From: Anthopleura xanthogrammica
Lineage: Eukaryota > Cnidaria > Anthozoa > Actiniaria > Actiniidae
Direction: 5' to 3'
DNA length: 64,000 bases
NCBI GenBank assembly: GCA_964019055.1
Contig: OZ025209.1
Location: 9,487,741 to 9,551,740, forward strand
The notes under the pieces were generated by a model. It made no database searches. It was not told where the DNA came from and saw nothing but the letters and a program-made list of their open reading frames with translations. Positions 1 through 13,000 of this stretch are shown here, piece after piece (position 1 is the first letter of the stretch; every line of letters begins with the position of its first letter). The position numbers and the translations under genes are program-made.

Positions 1-399
1 CGAGAAAAGCACATTTTGGATGTCCAAAACACTGTTTTGCTGGAAAAAAAAGCTTTTTAGCCCAAAAAACTGAAAAATGGCCATTTTGGCTCTCAAAACC
101 AGGTTTTTCGCTGACGGTGTGACCTGTTTGCTGAAACCCCCACTTCTTGCTCATGAAAATACCTCTTGAGATAAAAACACGACTTTTTGGCGAAAAAAAA
201 TGGGCTTTTGGCTGAGTAAAGGTGCTTTTTGGTCAAAAAAGGTGTTTTTGGCTGAGAAAATCTGAAATTTGCTGAGAATTTTCTTTTGCTCAAAACACGA
301 CGTTTTCACTGCTAAACGCAAGTTTTGGCCGAGAAAAGCACATTTTGGATGTCCAAAACACTGTTTTGCTGGAAAAAAAAGCTTTTTAGCCCAAAAAAC

Positions 400-3300
400 T
401 GAAAAATGGCCATTTTGGCTCTCAAAACCAGGTTTTTCGCTGACGGTGTGACCTGTTTGCTGAAACCCCCACTTCTTGCTCATGAAAATACCTCTTGAGA
501 TAAAAACACGACTTTTTGGCGAAAAAAAAATGGGGTTTTGGCTGAGTAAAGGTGCTTTTTGGTCAAAAAAGGTGTTTTTGGCTGAGAAAATCTGAAATTT
601 GCTGAGAATTTTCTTTTGCTCAAAACACGACGTTTTCACTGCTAAACGCAAGTTTTGGCCGAGAAAAGCACATTTTGGATGTCCAAAACACTGTTTTGCT
701 GGGAAAAAAAGCTTTTTAGCCCAAAAAACTGAAAAATGGCCATTTTGGCTCTCAAAACCAGGTTTTTCGCTGACGGTGTGACCTGTTTGCTGAAACCCCC
801 ACTTCTTGCTCATGAAAATACCTCTTGAGATAAAAACACGACTTTTTGGCGAAAAAAAATGGGGTTTTGGCTGAGTAAAGGTGCTTTTTGGTCAAAAAAG
901 GTGTTTTTTGCTTAGAAAATCTGAAATTTGCTGAGAATTTTCTTTTGCTCAAAACACGACGTTTTCACTGCTAAACGCAAGTTTTGGCCGAGAAAAGCAC
1001 ATTTTGGATGTCCAAAACACTGTTTTGCTGGAAAAAAAAGCTTTTTAGCCCAAAAAACTGAAAAATGGCCATTTTGGCTCTCAAAACCAGGTTTTTCGCT
1101 GACGGTGTGACCTGTTTGCTGAAACCCCCACTTCTTGCTCATGAAAATACCTCTTGAGATAAAAACACGACTTTTTGGCGAAAAAAAAATGGGGTTTTGG
1201 CTGAGTAAAGGTGCTTTTTGGTCAAAAAAGGTGTTTTTTGCTGAGAAAATCTGAAATTTGCTGAGAATTTTCTTTTGCTCAAAACACGATGTTTTCACTG
1301 CTAAACGGAAGTTTTGGCCGAGAAAAGCACATTTTGGATGTCCAAAACACTGTTTTGCTGGAAAAAAAAGCTTTTTAGCCCAAAAAACTGAAAAATGGCC
1401 ATTTTGGCTCTCAAAACCAGGTTTTTCGCTGACGGTGTGACCTGTTTGCTGAAACCCCCACTTCTTGCTCATGAAAATACCTCTTGAGATAAAAACACGA
1501 CTTTTTGGCGAAACAAAATGGGGTTTTGGCTGAGTAAAGGTGCTTTTTGGTCAAAAAAGGTGTTTTTTGCTGAGAAAATCTGAAATTTGCTGAGAATTTT
1601 CTTTTGCTCAAAACACGACGTTTTCACTGCTAAACGCAAGTTTTGGCCGAGAAAAGCACATTTTGGATGTCCAAAACACTGTTTGGCTGGAAAAAAAAGC
1701 TTTTTAGCCCAAAAAACTGAAAAATGGCCATTTTGGCTCTCAAAACCAGGTTTTTCGCTGACGGTGTGACCTGTTTGCTGAAACCCCCACTTCTTGCTCA
1801 TGAAAATACCTCTTGAGATAAAAACACGACTTTTTGGCGAGAAAAAATGGGGTTTTGGCTGAGTAAAGGTGCTTTTTGGTCAAAAAAGGTGTTTTTTGCT
1901 GAGAAAATCTGAAATTTGCTGAGAATTTTCTTTTGCTCAAAACACGACGTTTTCACTGCTAAACGCAAGTTTTGGCCGAGAAAAGCACATTTTGGATGTC
2001 CAAAACACTGTTTGGCTGGAAAAAAAAGCTTTTTAGCCCAAAAAACTGAAAAATGGCCATTTTAGCTCTCAAAACCAGGTTTTTCGCTGACGGTGTGACC
2101 TGTTTGCTGAAACCCCCACTTCTTGCTCATGAAAATACCTCTTGAGATAAAAACACGACTTTTTGGCGAAAAAAAATGGGGTTTTGGCTGAGTAAAGGTG
2201 CTTTTTGGTCAAAAAAGGTGTTTTTTGCTGAGAAAATCTGAAATTTGCTGAGAATTTTCTTTTTCTCAAAACACGACGTTTTCACTGCTAAACGCAAGTT
2301 TTGGCCGAGAAAAGCACATTTTGGATGTCCAAAACACTGTTTTGCTGGAAAAAAAAGCTTTTTAGCCCAAAAAACTGAAAAATGGCCATTTTGGCTCTCA
2401 AAACCAGGTTTTTCGCTGACGGTGTGACCTGTTTGCTGAAACCCCCACTTCTTGCTCATGAAAATACCTCTTGAGATAAAAACACGACTTTTTGGCGAAA
2501 AAAAATGGGGTTTTGGCTGAGTAAAGGTGCTTTTTGGTCAAAAAAGGGGTTTTTTGCTGAGAAAATCTGAAATTTGCTGAGAATTTTCTTTTGCTCAAAA
2601 CACGACGTTTTCACTGCTAAACGCAAGTTTTGGCCGAGAAAAGCACATTTTGGATGTCCAAAACACTGTTTTGCTGGAACAAAAAGCTTTTTAGCCCAAA
2701 AAACTGAAAAATGGCCATTTTGGCTCTCAAAACCAGGTTTTTCGCTGACGGTGTGACCTGTTTGCTGAAACCCCCACTTCTTGCTCATGAAAATACCTCT
2801 TGAGATAAAAACACGACTTTTTGGCGAAAAAAAAATGGGGTTTTGGCTGAGTAAAGGTGCTTTTTGGTCAAAAAAGGTGTTTTTGGCTGAGAAAATCTGA
2901 AATTTGCTGAGAATTTTCTTTTGCTCAAAACACGACGTTTTCACTGCTAAACGCAAGTTTTGGCCGAGAAAAGCACATTTTGGATGTCCAAAACACTGTT
3001 TTGCTGGGAAAAAAAGCTTTTTAGCCCAAAAAACTGAAAAATGGCCATTTTGGCTCTCAAAACCAGGTTTTTCGCTGACGGTGTGACCTGTTTGCTGAAA
3101 CCCCCACTTCTTGCTCATGAAAATACCTCTTGAGATAAAAACACGACTTTTTGGCGAAAAAAAATGGGGTTTTGGCTGAGTAAAGGTGCTTTTTGGTCAA
3201 AAAAGGTGTTTTTTGCTTAGAAAATCTGAAATTTGCTGAGAATTTTCTTTTGCTCAAAACACGACGTTTTCACTGCTAAACGCAAGTTTTGGCCGAGAAA

Positions 3301-4470
3301 AGCACATTTTGGATGTCCAAAACACTGTTTTGCTGGAAAAAAAAGCTTTTTAGCCCAAAAAACTGAAAAATGGCCATTTTGGCTCTCAAAACCAGGTTTT
3401 TCGCTGACGGTGTGACCTGTTTGCTGAAACCCCCACTTCTTGCTCATGAAAATACCTCTTGAGATAAAAACACGACTTTTTGGCGAAAAAAAAATGGGGT
3501 TTTGGCTGAGTAAAGGTGCTTTTTGGTCAAAAAAGGTGTTTTTTGCTGAGAAAATCTGAAATTTGCTGAGAATTTTCTTTTGCTCAAAACACGATGTTTT
3601 CACTGCTAAACGGAAGTTTTGGCCGAGAAAAGCACATTTTGGATGTCCAAAACACTGTTTTGCTGGAAAAAAAAGCTTTTTAGCCCAAAAAACTGAAAAA
3701 TGGCCATTTTGGCTCTCAAAACCAGGTTTTTCGCTGACGGTGTGACCTGTTTGCTGAAACCCCCACTTCTTGCTCATGAAAATACCTCTTGAGATAAAAA
3801 CACGACTTTTTGGCGAAACAAAATGGGGTTTTGGCTGAGTAAAGGTGCTTTTTGGTCAAAAAAGGTGTTTTTTGCTGAGAAAATCTGAAATTTGCTGAGA
3901 ATTTTCTTTTGCTCAAAACACGACGTTTTCACTGCTAAACGCAAGTTTTGGCCGAGAAAAGCACATTTTGGATGTCCAAAACACTGTTTGGCTGGAAAAA
4001 AAAGCTTTTTAGCCCAAAAAACTGAAAAATGGCCATTTTGGCTCTCAAAACCAGGTTTTTCGCTGACGGTGTGACCTGTTTGCTGAAACCCCCACTTCTT
4101 GCTCATGAAAATACCTCTTGAGATAAAAACACGACTTTTTGGCGAGAAAAAATGGGGTTTTGGCTGAGTAAAGGTGCTTTTTGGTCAAAAAAGGTGTTTT
4201 TTGCTGAGAAAATCTGAAATTTGCTGAGAATTTTCTTTTGCTCAAAACACGACGTTTTCACTGCTAAACGCAAGTTTTGGCCGAGAAAAGCACATTTTGG
4301 ATGTCCAAAACACTGTTTGGCTGGAAAAAAAAGCTTTTTAGCCCAAAAAACTGAAAAATGGCCATTTTAGCTCTCAAAACCAGGTTTTTCGCTGACGGTG
4401 TGACCTGTTTGCTGAAACCCCCACTTCTTGCTCATGAAAATACCTCTTGAGATAAAAACACGACTTTTTG
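400..4470 (+). repeat. Seven-monomer duplication within satellite (period 2,305 bp)
   Basis: A run of monomers from roughly 500-2,160 reappears at roughly 2,805-4,465. Private variants recur at exactly 2,305 bp spacing: ttttttgcttagaaaat at 901 and 3,206, cacgatgtttt with aaacggaag near 1,286 and 3,591, gaaacaaaatgggg near 1,511 and 3,816, and gagaaaaaatgggg near 1,840 and 4,145. The copies part company on the right near 2,170/4,475 (atgggg versus atgggc) and on the left somewhere between 385 and 520. This is a local higher-order repeat, two copies only. Confidence 0.85.
652..980 (+). repeat. Reference satellite monomer (329 bp)
   Basis: One complete monomer chosen as reference, starting at gttttggccgag. 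It divides by eye into about 16 units: 15 of them 17-23 bp long, and one that carries an extra ~10 bp. Each unit runs T-run, then a short core resembling GGCTGAG, then A-run, approximating TTTTGGCTGAGAAAA. The monomer contains two exact palindromes, AAAAAGCTTTTT (includes a HindIII site) and AAAATGGCCATTTT (includes an MscI site). It also contains an imperfect dyad, AAAACACTGTTTT. About eight CpG dinucleotides are present. No CENP-B box was found. The monomer is not one I recognise by name. Confidence 0.93.
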
Positions 4471-7400
4471 GCGAAAAAAAATGGGCTTTTGGCTGAGTAA
4501 AGGTGCTTTTTGGTCAAAAAAGGTGTTTTTTGCTGAGAAAATCTGAAATTTGCTGAGAATTTTCTTTTGCTCAAAACACGACGTTTTCACTGCTAAACGC
4601 AAGTTTTGGCCGAGAAAAGCACATTTTGGATGTCCAAAACACTGTTTGGCTGGAAAAAAAAGCTTTTTAGCCCAAAAAACTGAAAAATGGCCATTTTGGC
4701 TCTCAAAACCAGGTTTTTCGCTGACGGTGTGACCTGTTTGCTGAAACCCCCACTTCTTGCTCATGAAAATACCTCTTGAGATAAAAACACGACTTTTTGG
4801 CGAAAAAAAATGGGGTTTTGGCTGAGTAAAGGTGCTTTTTGGTCAAAAAAGGTGTTTTTTGCTGAGAAAATCTGAAATTTGCTGAGAATTTTCTTTTTCT
4901 CAAAACACGACGTTTTCACTGCTAAACGCAAGTTTTGGCCGAGAAAAGCACATTTTGGATGTCCAAAACACTGTTTTGCTGGAAAAAAAAGCTTTTTAGC
5001 CCAAAAAACTGAAAAATGGCCATTTTGGCTCTCAAAACCAGGTTTTTCGCTGACGGTGTGACCTGTTTGCTGAAACCCCCACTTCTTGCTCATGAAAATA
5101 CCTCTTGAGATAAAAACACGACTTTTTGGCGAAAAAAAATGGGGTTTTGGCTGAGTAAAGGTGCTTTTTGGTCAAAAAAGGTGTTTTTTGCTGAGAAAAT
5201 CTGAAATTTGCTGAGAATTTTCTTTTTCTCAAAACACGACGTTTTCACTGCTAAACGCAAGTTTTGGCCGAGAAAAGCACATTTTGGATGTCCAAAACAC
5301 TGTTTTGCTGGAAAAAAAAGCTTTTTAGCCCAAAAAACTGAAAAATTGCCATTTTGGCTCTCAAAACCAGGTTTTTCGCTGACGGTGTGACCTGTTTGCT
5401 GAAACCCCCACTTCTTGCTCATGAAAATACCTCTTGAGATAAAAACACGACTTTTTGGCGAAAAAAAATGGGGTTTTGGCTGAGTAAAGGTGCTTTTTGG
5501 TCAAAAAAGGTGTTTTTTGCTGAGAAAATCTGAAATTTGCTGAGAATTTTCTTTTGCTCAAAACACGACGTTTTCACTGCTAAACGCAAGTTTTGGCCGA
5601 GAAAAGCACATTTTGGATGTCCAAAACACAGTTTTGCTGGAAAAAAAAGCTTTTTAGCCCAAAAAACTGAAAAATGGCCATTTTGGCTCTCAAAACCAGG
5701 TTTTTCCTTGACGGTGTGACCTGTTTGCTGAAACCCCCACTTCTTGCTCATGAAAATACCTCTTGAGATAAAAACACGACTTTTTGGCGAAAAAAAATGG
5801 GGTTTTGGCTGAGTAAAGGTGCTTTTTGGTCAAAAAAGGTGTTTTTTGCTGAGAAAATCTGAAATTTGCTGAGAATTTTCTTTTGCTCAAAACACGACGT
5901 TTTCACTGCTAAACGCAAGTTTTGGCCGAGAAAAGCACATTTTGGATGTCCAAAACACTGTTTTGCTGGAAAAAAAAGCTTTTTAGCCCAAAAAACTGAA
6001 AAATGGCCATTTTGGCTCTCAAAACCAGGTTTTTCGCTGACGGTGTGACCTGTTTGCTGAAACCCCCACTTCTTGCTCATGAAAATACCTCTTGAGATAA
6101 AAACACGACTTTTTGGCGAAAAAAAATGGGGTTTTGGCTGAGTAAAGGTGCTTTTTGGTCAAAAAAGGTGTTTTTTGCTGAGAAAATCTGAAATTTGCTG
6201 AGAATTTTGTTTTGCTCAAAACACGACGTTTTCACTGCTAAACGCAAGTTTTGGCCGAGAAAAGCACATTTTGGATGTCCAAAACACTGTTTTGCTGGAA
6301 AAAAAAGCTTTTTAGCCCAAAAAACTGAAAAATGGCCATTTTGGCTCTCAAAACCAGGTTTTTCGCTGACGGTGTGACCTGTTTGCTGAAACCCCCACTT
6401 CTTGCTCATGAAAATACCTCTTGAGATAAAAACACGACTTTTTGGCGAAAAAAAATGGGGTTTTGGCTGAGTAATGGTGCTTTTTGGTCAAAAAAGGTGT
6501 TTTTTGCTGAGAAAATCTGAAATTTGCTGAGAATTTTCTTTTGCTCAAAACACGACGTTTTCACTGCTAAACGCAAGTTTTGGCCGAGAAAAGCACATTT
6601 TGGATGTCCAAAACACTGTTTGGCTGGAAAAAAAAGCTTTTTAGCCCAAAAAACTGAAAAATGGCCATTTTGGCTCTCAAAACCAGGTTTTTCGCTGACG
6701 GTGTGACCTGTTTGCTGAAACCCCCACTTCTTGCTCATGAAAATACCTCTTGAGATAAAAACACGACTTTTTGGCGAAAAAAAATGGGGTTTTGGCTGAG
6801 TAAAGGTGCTTTTTGGTCAAAAAAGGTGTTTTTTGCTGAGAAAATCTGAAATTTGCTGAGAATTTTGTTTTGCTCAAAACACGACGTTTTCACTGCTAAA
6901 CGCAAGTTTTGGCCGAGAAAAGCACATTTTGGATGTCCAAAACACTGTTTTGCTGGAAAAAAAAGCTTTTTAGCCCAAAAAACTGAAAAATGGCCATTTT
7001 GGCTCTCAAAACCAGGTTTTTCGCTGATGGTGTGACCTGTTTGCTGAAACCCCCACTTCTTGCTCATGAAAATACCTCTTGAGATAAAAACACGACTTTT
7101 TGGCGAAAACAAATGGGCTTTTGGCTGAGTAAAGGTGCTTTTTGGTCAAAAAAGGTGTTTTTTGCTGAGAAAATCTGAAATTTGCTGAGAATTTTCTTTT
7201 GCTCAAAACACGACGTTTTCACTGCTAAACGCAAGTTTTGGCCGAGAAAAGCACATTTTGGATGTCCAAAACACTGTTTGGCTGGAAAAAAAAGCTTTTT
7301 AGCCCAAAAAACTGAAAAATGGCCATTTTGGCTCTCAAAACCAGGTTTTTCGCTGACGGTGTGACCTGTTTGCTGAAACCCCCACTTCTTGCTCATGAAA

Positions 7401-8049
7401 ATACCTCTTGAGATAAAAACACGACTTTTTGGCGAAAAAAAATGGGCTTTTGGCTGAGTAAAGGTGCTTTTTGGTCAAAAAAGGTGTTTTTTGCTGAGAA
7501 AATCTGAAATTTGCTGAGAATTTTGTTTTGCTCAAAACACGACGTTTTCACTGCTAAACGGAAGTTTTGGCCGAGAAAAGCACATTTTGGATGTCCAAAA
7601 CACTGTTTTGCTGGAAAAAAAAGCTTTTTAGCCCAAAAAACTGAAAAATGGCCATTTTGGCTCTCAAAACCAGGTTTTTCGCTGACGGTGTGACCTGTTT
7701 GCTGAAACCCCCACTTCTTGCTCATGAAAATACCTCTTGAGATAAAAACACGACTTTTTGGCGAAAAAAAATGGGGTTTTGGCTGAGTAAAGGTGCTTTT
7801 TGGTCAAAAAAGGTGTTTTTTGCTGAGAAAATCTGAAATTTGCTGAGAATTTTCTTTTTCTCAAAACACGACGTTTTCACTGCTAAACGCAAGTTTTGGC
7901 CGAGAAAAGCACATTTTGGATGTCCAAAACACTGTTTGGCTGGAAAAAAAAGCTTTTTAGCCCAAAAAACTGAAAAATGGCCATTTTGGCTCTCAAAACC
8001 AGGTTTTTCGCTGACGGTGTGACCTGTTTGCTGAAACCCCCACTTCTTG

Positions 8050-10050
8050 CTCATGAAAATACCTCTTGAGATAAAAACACGACTTTTTGGCGAAAACAAA
8101 TGGGCTTTTGGCTGAGTAAAGGTGCTTTTTGGTCAAAAAAGGTGTTTTTTGCTGAGAAAATCTGAAAAATTGCTGAGAATTTTCTTTTGCTCAAAACACG
8201 ACGTTTTCACTGCTAAACGCAAGTTTTGGCCGAGAAAAGCACATTTTGGATGTCCAAAACACTGTTTGGCTGGAAAAAAAAGCTTTTTAGCCCAAAAAAC
8301 TGAAAAATGGCCATTTTGGCTCTCAAAACCAGGTTTTTCGCTGACGGTGTGACCTGTTTGCTGAAACCCCCACTTCTTGCTCATGAAAATACCTCTTGAG
8401 ATAAAAACACGACTTTTTGGCGAAAAAAAATGGGCTTTTGGCTGAGTAAAGGTGCTTTTTGGTCAAAAAAGGTGTTTTTTGCTGAGAAAATCTGAAATTT
8501 GCTGAGAATTTTCTTTTGCTCAAAACACGACGTTTTCACTGCTAAACGCAAGTTTTGGCCGAGAAAAGCACATTTTGGATGTCCAAAACACTGTTTTGCT
8601 GGAAAAAAAAGCTTTTTAGCCCAAAAAACTGAAAAATGGCCATTTTGGCTCTCAAAACCAGGTTTTTCGCTGACGGTGTGACCTGTTTGCTGAAACCCCC
8701 ACTTCTTGCTCATGAAAATACCTCTTGAGATAAAAACACGACTTTTTGGCGAAAAAAAATGGGGTTTTGGCTGAGTAAAGGTGCTTTTTGGTCAAAAAAG
8801 GTGTTTTTTGCTGAGAAAATCTGAAATTTGCTGAGAATTTTCTTTTGCTCAAAACACGACGTTTTCACTGCTAAACGCAAGTTTTGGCCGAGAAAAGCAC
8901 ATTTTGGATGTCCAAAACACTGTTTTGCTGGAAAAAAAAGCTTTTTAGCCCAAAAAACTGAAAAATGGCCATTTTGGCTCTCAAAACCAGGTTTTTCGCT
9001 GACGGTGTGACCTGTTTGCTGAAACCCCCACTTCTTGCTCATGAAAATACCTCTTGAGATAAAAACACGACTTTTTGGCGAAAACAAATGGGCTTTTGGC
9101 TGAGTAAAGGTGCTTTTTGGTCAAAAAAGGTGTTTTTTGCTGAGAAAATCTGAAAAATTGCTGAGAATTTTCTTTTGCTCAAAACACGACGTTTTCACTG
9201 CTAAACGCAAGTTTTGGCCGAGAAAAGCACATTTTGGATGTCCAAAACACTGTTTGGCTGGAAAAAAAAGCTTTTTAGCCCAAAAAACTGAAAAATGGCC
9301 ATTTTGGCTCTCAAAACCAGGTTTTTCGCTGACGGTGTGACCTGTTTGCTGAAACCCCCACTTCTTGCTCATGAAAATACCTCTTGAGATAAAAACACGA
9401 CTTTTTGGCGAAAAAAAATGGGCTTTTGGCTGAGTAAAGGTGCTTTTTGGTCAAAAAAGGTGTTTTTTGCTGAGAAAATCTGAAATTTGCTGAGAATTTT
9501 CTTTTGCTCAAAACACGACGTTTTCACTGCTAAACGCAAGTTTTGGCCGAGAAAAGCACATTTTGGATGTCCAAAACACTGTTTTGCTGGAAAAAAAAGC
9601 TTTTTAGCCCAAAAAACTGAAAAATGGCCATTTTGGCTCTCAAAACCAGGTTTTTCGCTGACGGTGTGACCTGTTTGCTGAAACCCCCACTTCTTGCTCA
9701 TGAAAATACCTCTTGAGATAAAAACACGACTTTTTGGCGAAAAAAAATGGGGTTTTGGCTGAGTAAAGGTGCTTTTTGGTCAAAAAAGGTGTTTTTTGCT
9801 GAGAAAATCTGAAATTTGCTGAGAATTTTCTTTTGCTCAAAACACGACGTTTTCACTGCTAAACGCAAGTTTTGGCCGAGAAAAGCACATTTTGGATGTC
9901 CAAAACACTGTTTTGCTGGAAAAAAAAGCTTTTTAGCCCAAAAAACTGAAAAATGGCCATTTTGGCTCTCAAAACCAGGTTTTTCGCTGACGGTGTGACC
10001 TGTTTGCTGAAACCCCCACTTCTTGCTCATGAAAATACCTCTTGAGATAA
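8050..10050 (+). repeat. Three-monomer tandem duplication (period 988 bp)
   Basis: The private variant tgaaaaattgctgag at 8,163 recurs at 9,151, and the preceding gaaaacaaatgggc recurs at the same spacing. Neighbouring variants also repeat in order, giving two adjacent copies of a three-monomer block. A related but distinct variant (tgaaaaattgcaaag) appears once more near 12,113 without the rest of the block. Confidence 0.75.
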
Positions 10051-13000
10051 AAACACGACTTTTTGGCGAAAAAAAATGGGCTTTTGGCTGAGTAAAGGTG
10101 CTTTTTGGTCAAAAAAGGTGTTTTTTGCTGAGAAAATCTGAAATTTGCTGAGAATTTTCTTTTGCTCAAAACACGACGTTTTCACTGCTAAACGCAAGTT
10201 TTGGCCGAGAAAAGCACATTTTGGATGTCCAAAACACTGTTTTGCTGGAAAAAAAAGCTTTTTAGCCCAAAAAACTGAAAAATGGCCATTTTGGCTCTCA
10301 AAACCAGGTTTTTCGCTGACGGTGTGACCTGTTTGCTGAAACCCCCACTTCTTGCTCATGAAAATACCTCTTGAGATAAAAACACGACTTTTTGGCGAAA
10401 AAAAATGGGGTTTTGGCTGAGTAAAGGTGCTTTTTGGTCAAAAAAGGTGTTTTTGGCTGAGAAAATCTGAAATTTGCTGAGAATTTTCTTTTGCTCAAAA
10501 CACGACGTTTTCACTGCTAAACGCAAGTTTTGGCCGAGAAAAGCACATTTTGGATGTCCAAAACACTGTTTGGCTGGAAAAAAAAGCTTTTTAGCCCAAA
10601 AAACTGAAAAATGGCCATTTTGGCTCTCAAAACCAGGTTTTTCGCTGACGGTGTGACCTGTTTGCTGAAACCCCCACTTCTTGCTCATGAAAATACCTCT
10701 TGAGATAAAAACACGACTTTTTGGCGAAAAAAAATGGGCTTTTGGCTGAGTAAAGGTGCTTTTTGGTCAAAAAAGGTGTTTTTTGCTGAGAAAATCTGAA
10801 ATTTGCTGAGAATTTTCTTTTGCTCAAAACACGACGTTTTCACTGCTAAACGCAAGTTTTGGCCGAGAAAAGCACATTTTGGATGTCCAAAACACTGTTT
10901 TGCTGGAACAAAAAGCTTTTTAGCCCAAAAAACTGAAAAATGGCCATTTTGGCTCTCAAAACCAGGTTTTTCGCTGACGGTGTGACCTGTTTGCTGAAAC
11001 CCCCACTTCTTGCTCATGAAAATACCTCTTGAGATAAAAACACGACTTTTTGGCGAAAAAAAATGGGGTTTTGGCTGAGTAAAGGTGCTTTTTGGTCAAA
11101 AAAGGTGTTTTTTGCTGAGAAAATCTGAAATTTGCTGAGAATTTTCTTTTGCTCAAAACACGACGTTTTCACTGCTAAACGCAAGTTTTGGCCGAGAAAA
11201 GCACATTTTGGATGTCCAAAACACTGTTTTGCTGGAAAAAAAAGCTTTTTAGCCCAAAAAACTGAAAAATGGCCATTTTGGCTCTCAAAACCAGGTTTTT
11301 CGCTGACGGTGTGACCTGTTTGCTGAAACCCCCACTTCTTGCTCATGAAAATACCTCTTGAGATAAAAACACGACTTTTTGGCGAAAAAAAATGGGCTTT
11401 TGGCTGAGTAAAGGTGCTTTTTGGTCAAAAAAGGTGTTTTTTGCTGAGAAAATCTGAAATTTGCTGAGAATTTTCTTTTGCTCAAAACACGACGTTTTCA
11501 CTGCTAAACGCAAGTTTTGGCCGAGAAAAGCACATTTTGGATGTCCAAAACACTGTTTTGCTGGAAAAAAAAGCTTTTTAGCCCAAAAAACTGAAAAATG
11601 GCCATTTTGGCTCTCAAAACCAGGTTTTTCGCTGACGGTGTGACCTGTTTGCTGAAACCCCCACTTCTTGCTCATGAAAATACCTCTTGAGATAAAAACA
11701 CGACTTTTTGGCGAAAAAAAATGGGCTTTTGGCTGAGTAAAGGTGCTTTTTGGTCAAAAAAGGTGTTTTTGGCTGAGAAAATCTGAAATTTGCTGAGAAT
11801 TTTCTTTTGCTCAAAACACGACGTTTTCACTGCTAAACGCAAGTTTTGGCCGAGAAAAGCACATTTTGGATGTCCAAAACACTGTTTTGCTGGAAAAAAA
11901 AGCTTTTTAGCCCAAAAAACTGAAAAATGGCCATTTTGGCTCTCAAAACCAGGTTTTTCGCTGACGGTGTGACCTGTTTGCTGAAACCCCCACTTCTTGC
12001 TCATGAAAATACCTCTTGAGATAAAAACACGACTTTTTGGCGAAAAAAAATGGGGTTTTGGCTGAGTAAAGGTGCTTTTTGGTCAAAAAAGGTGTTTTTG
12101 GCTGAGAAAATCTGAAAAATTGCAAAGAATTTTCTTTTGCTCAAAACACGACGTTTTCACTGCTAAACGCAAGTTTTGGCCGAGAAAAGCACATTTTGGA
12201 TGTCCAAAACACTGTTTTGCTGGAAAAAAAAGCTTTTTAGCCCAAAAAACTGAAAAATGGCCATTTTGGCTCTCAAAACCAGGTTTTTCGCTGACGGTGT
12301 GACCTGTTTGCTGAAACCCCCACTTCTTGCTCATGAAAATACCTCTTGAGATAAAAACACGACTTTTTGGCGAAAAAAAATGGGCTTTTGGCTGAGTAAA
12401 GGTGCTTTTTGGTCAAAAAAGGTGTTTTTTGCTGAGAAAATCTGAAATTTGCTGAGAATTTTCTTTTGCTCAAAACACGACGTTTTCACTGCTAAACGCA
12501 AGTTTTGGCCGAGAAAAGCACATTTTGGATGTCCAAAACACTGTTTTGCTGGAAAAAAAAGCTTTTTAGCCCAAAAAACTGAAAAATGGCCATTTTGGCT
12601 CTCAAAACCAGGTTTTTCGCTGACGGTGTGACCTGTTTGCTGAAACCCCCACTTCTTGCTCATGAAAATACCTCTTGAGATAAAAACACGACTTTTTGGC
12701 GAAAAAAAATGGGGTTTTGGCTGAGTAAAGGTGCTTTTTGGTCAAAAAAGGTGTTTTTTGCTGAGAAAATCTGAAATTTGCTGAGAATTTTCTTTTGCTC
12801 AAAACACGACGTTTTCACTGCTAAACGCAAGTTTTGGCCGAGAAAAGCACATTTTGGATGTCCAAAACACTGTTTTGCTGAAAAAAAAAGCTTTTTAGCC
12901 CAAAAAACTGAAAAATGGCCATTTTGGCTCTCAAAACCAGGTTTTTCGCTGACGATGTGACCTGTTTGCTGAAACCCCCACTTCTTGCTCATGAAAATAC

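Noticed and set aside
652..980. CENP-B box in the monomer
   Set aside because: The nearest match, TTTTTCGCTGACGG, has TTCG and CGG at the wrong spacing for the CENP-B core.
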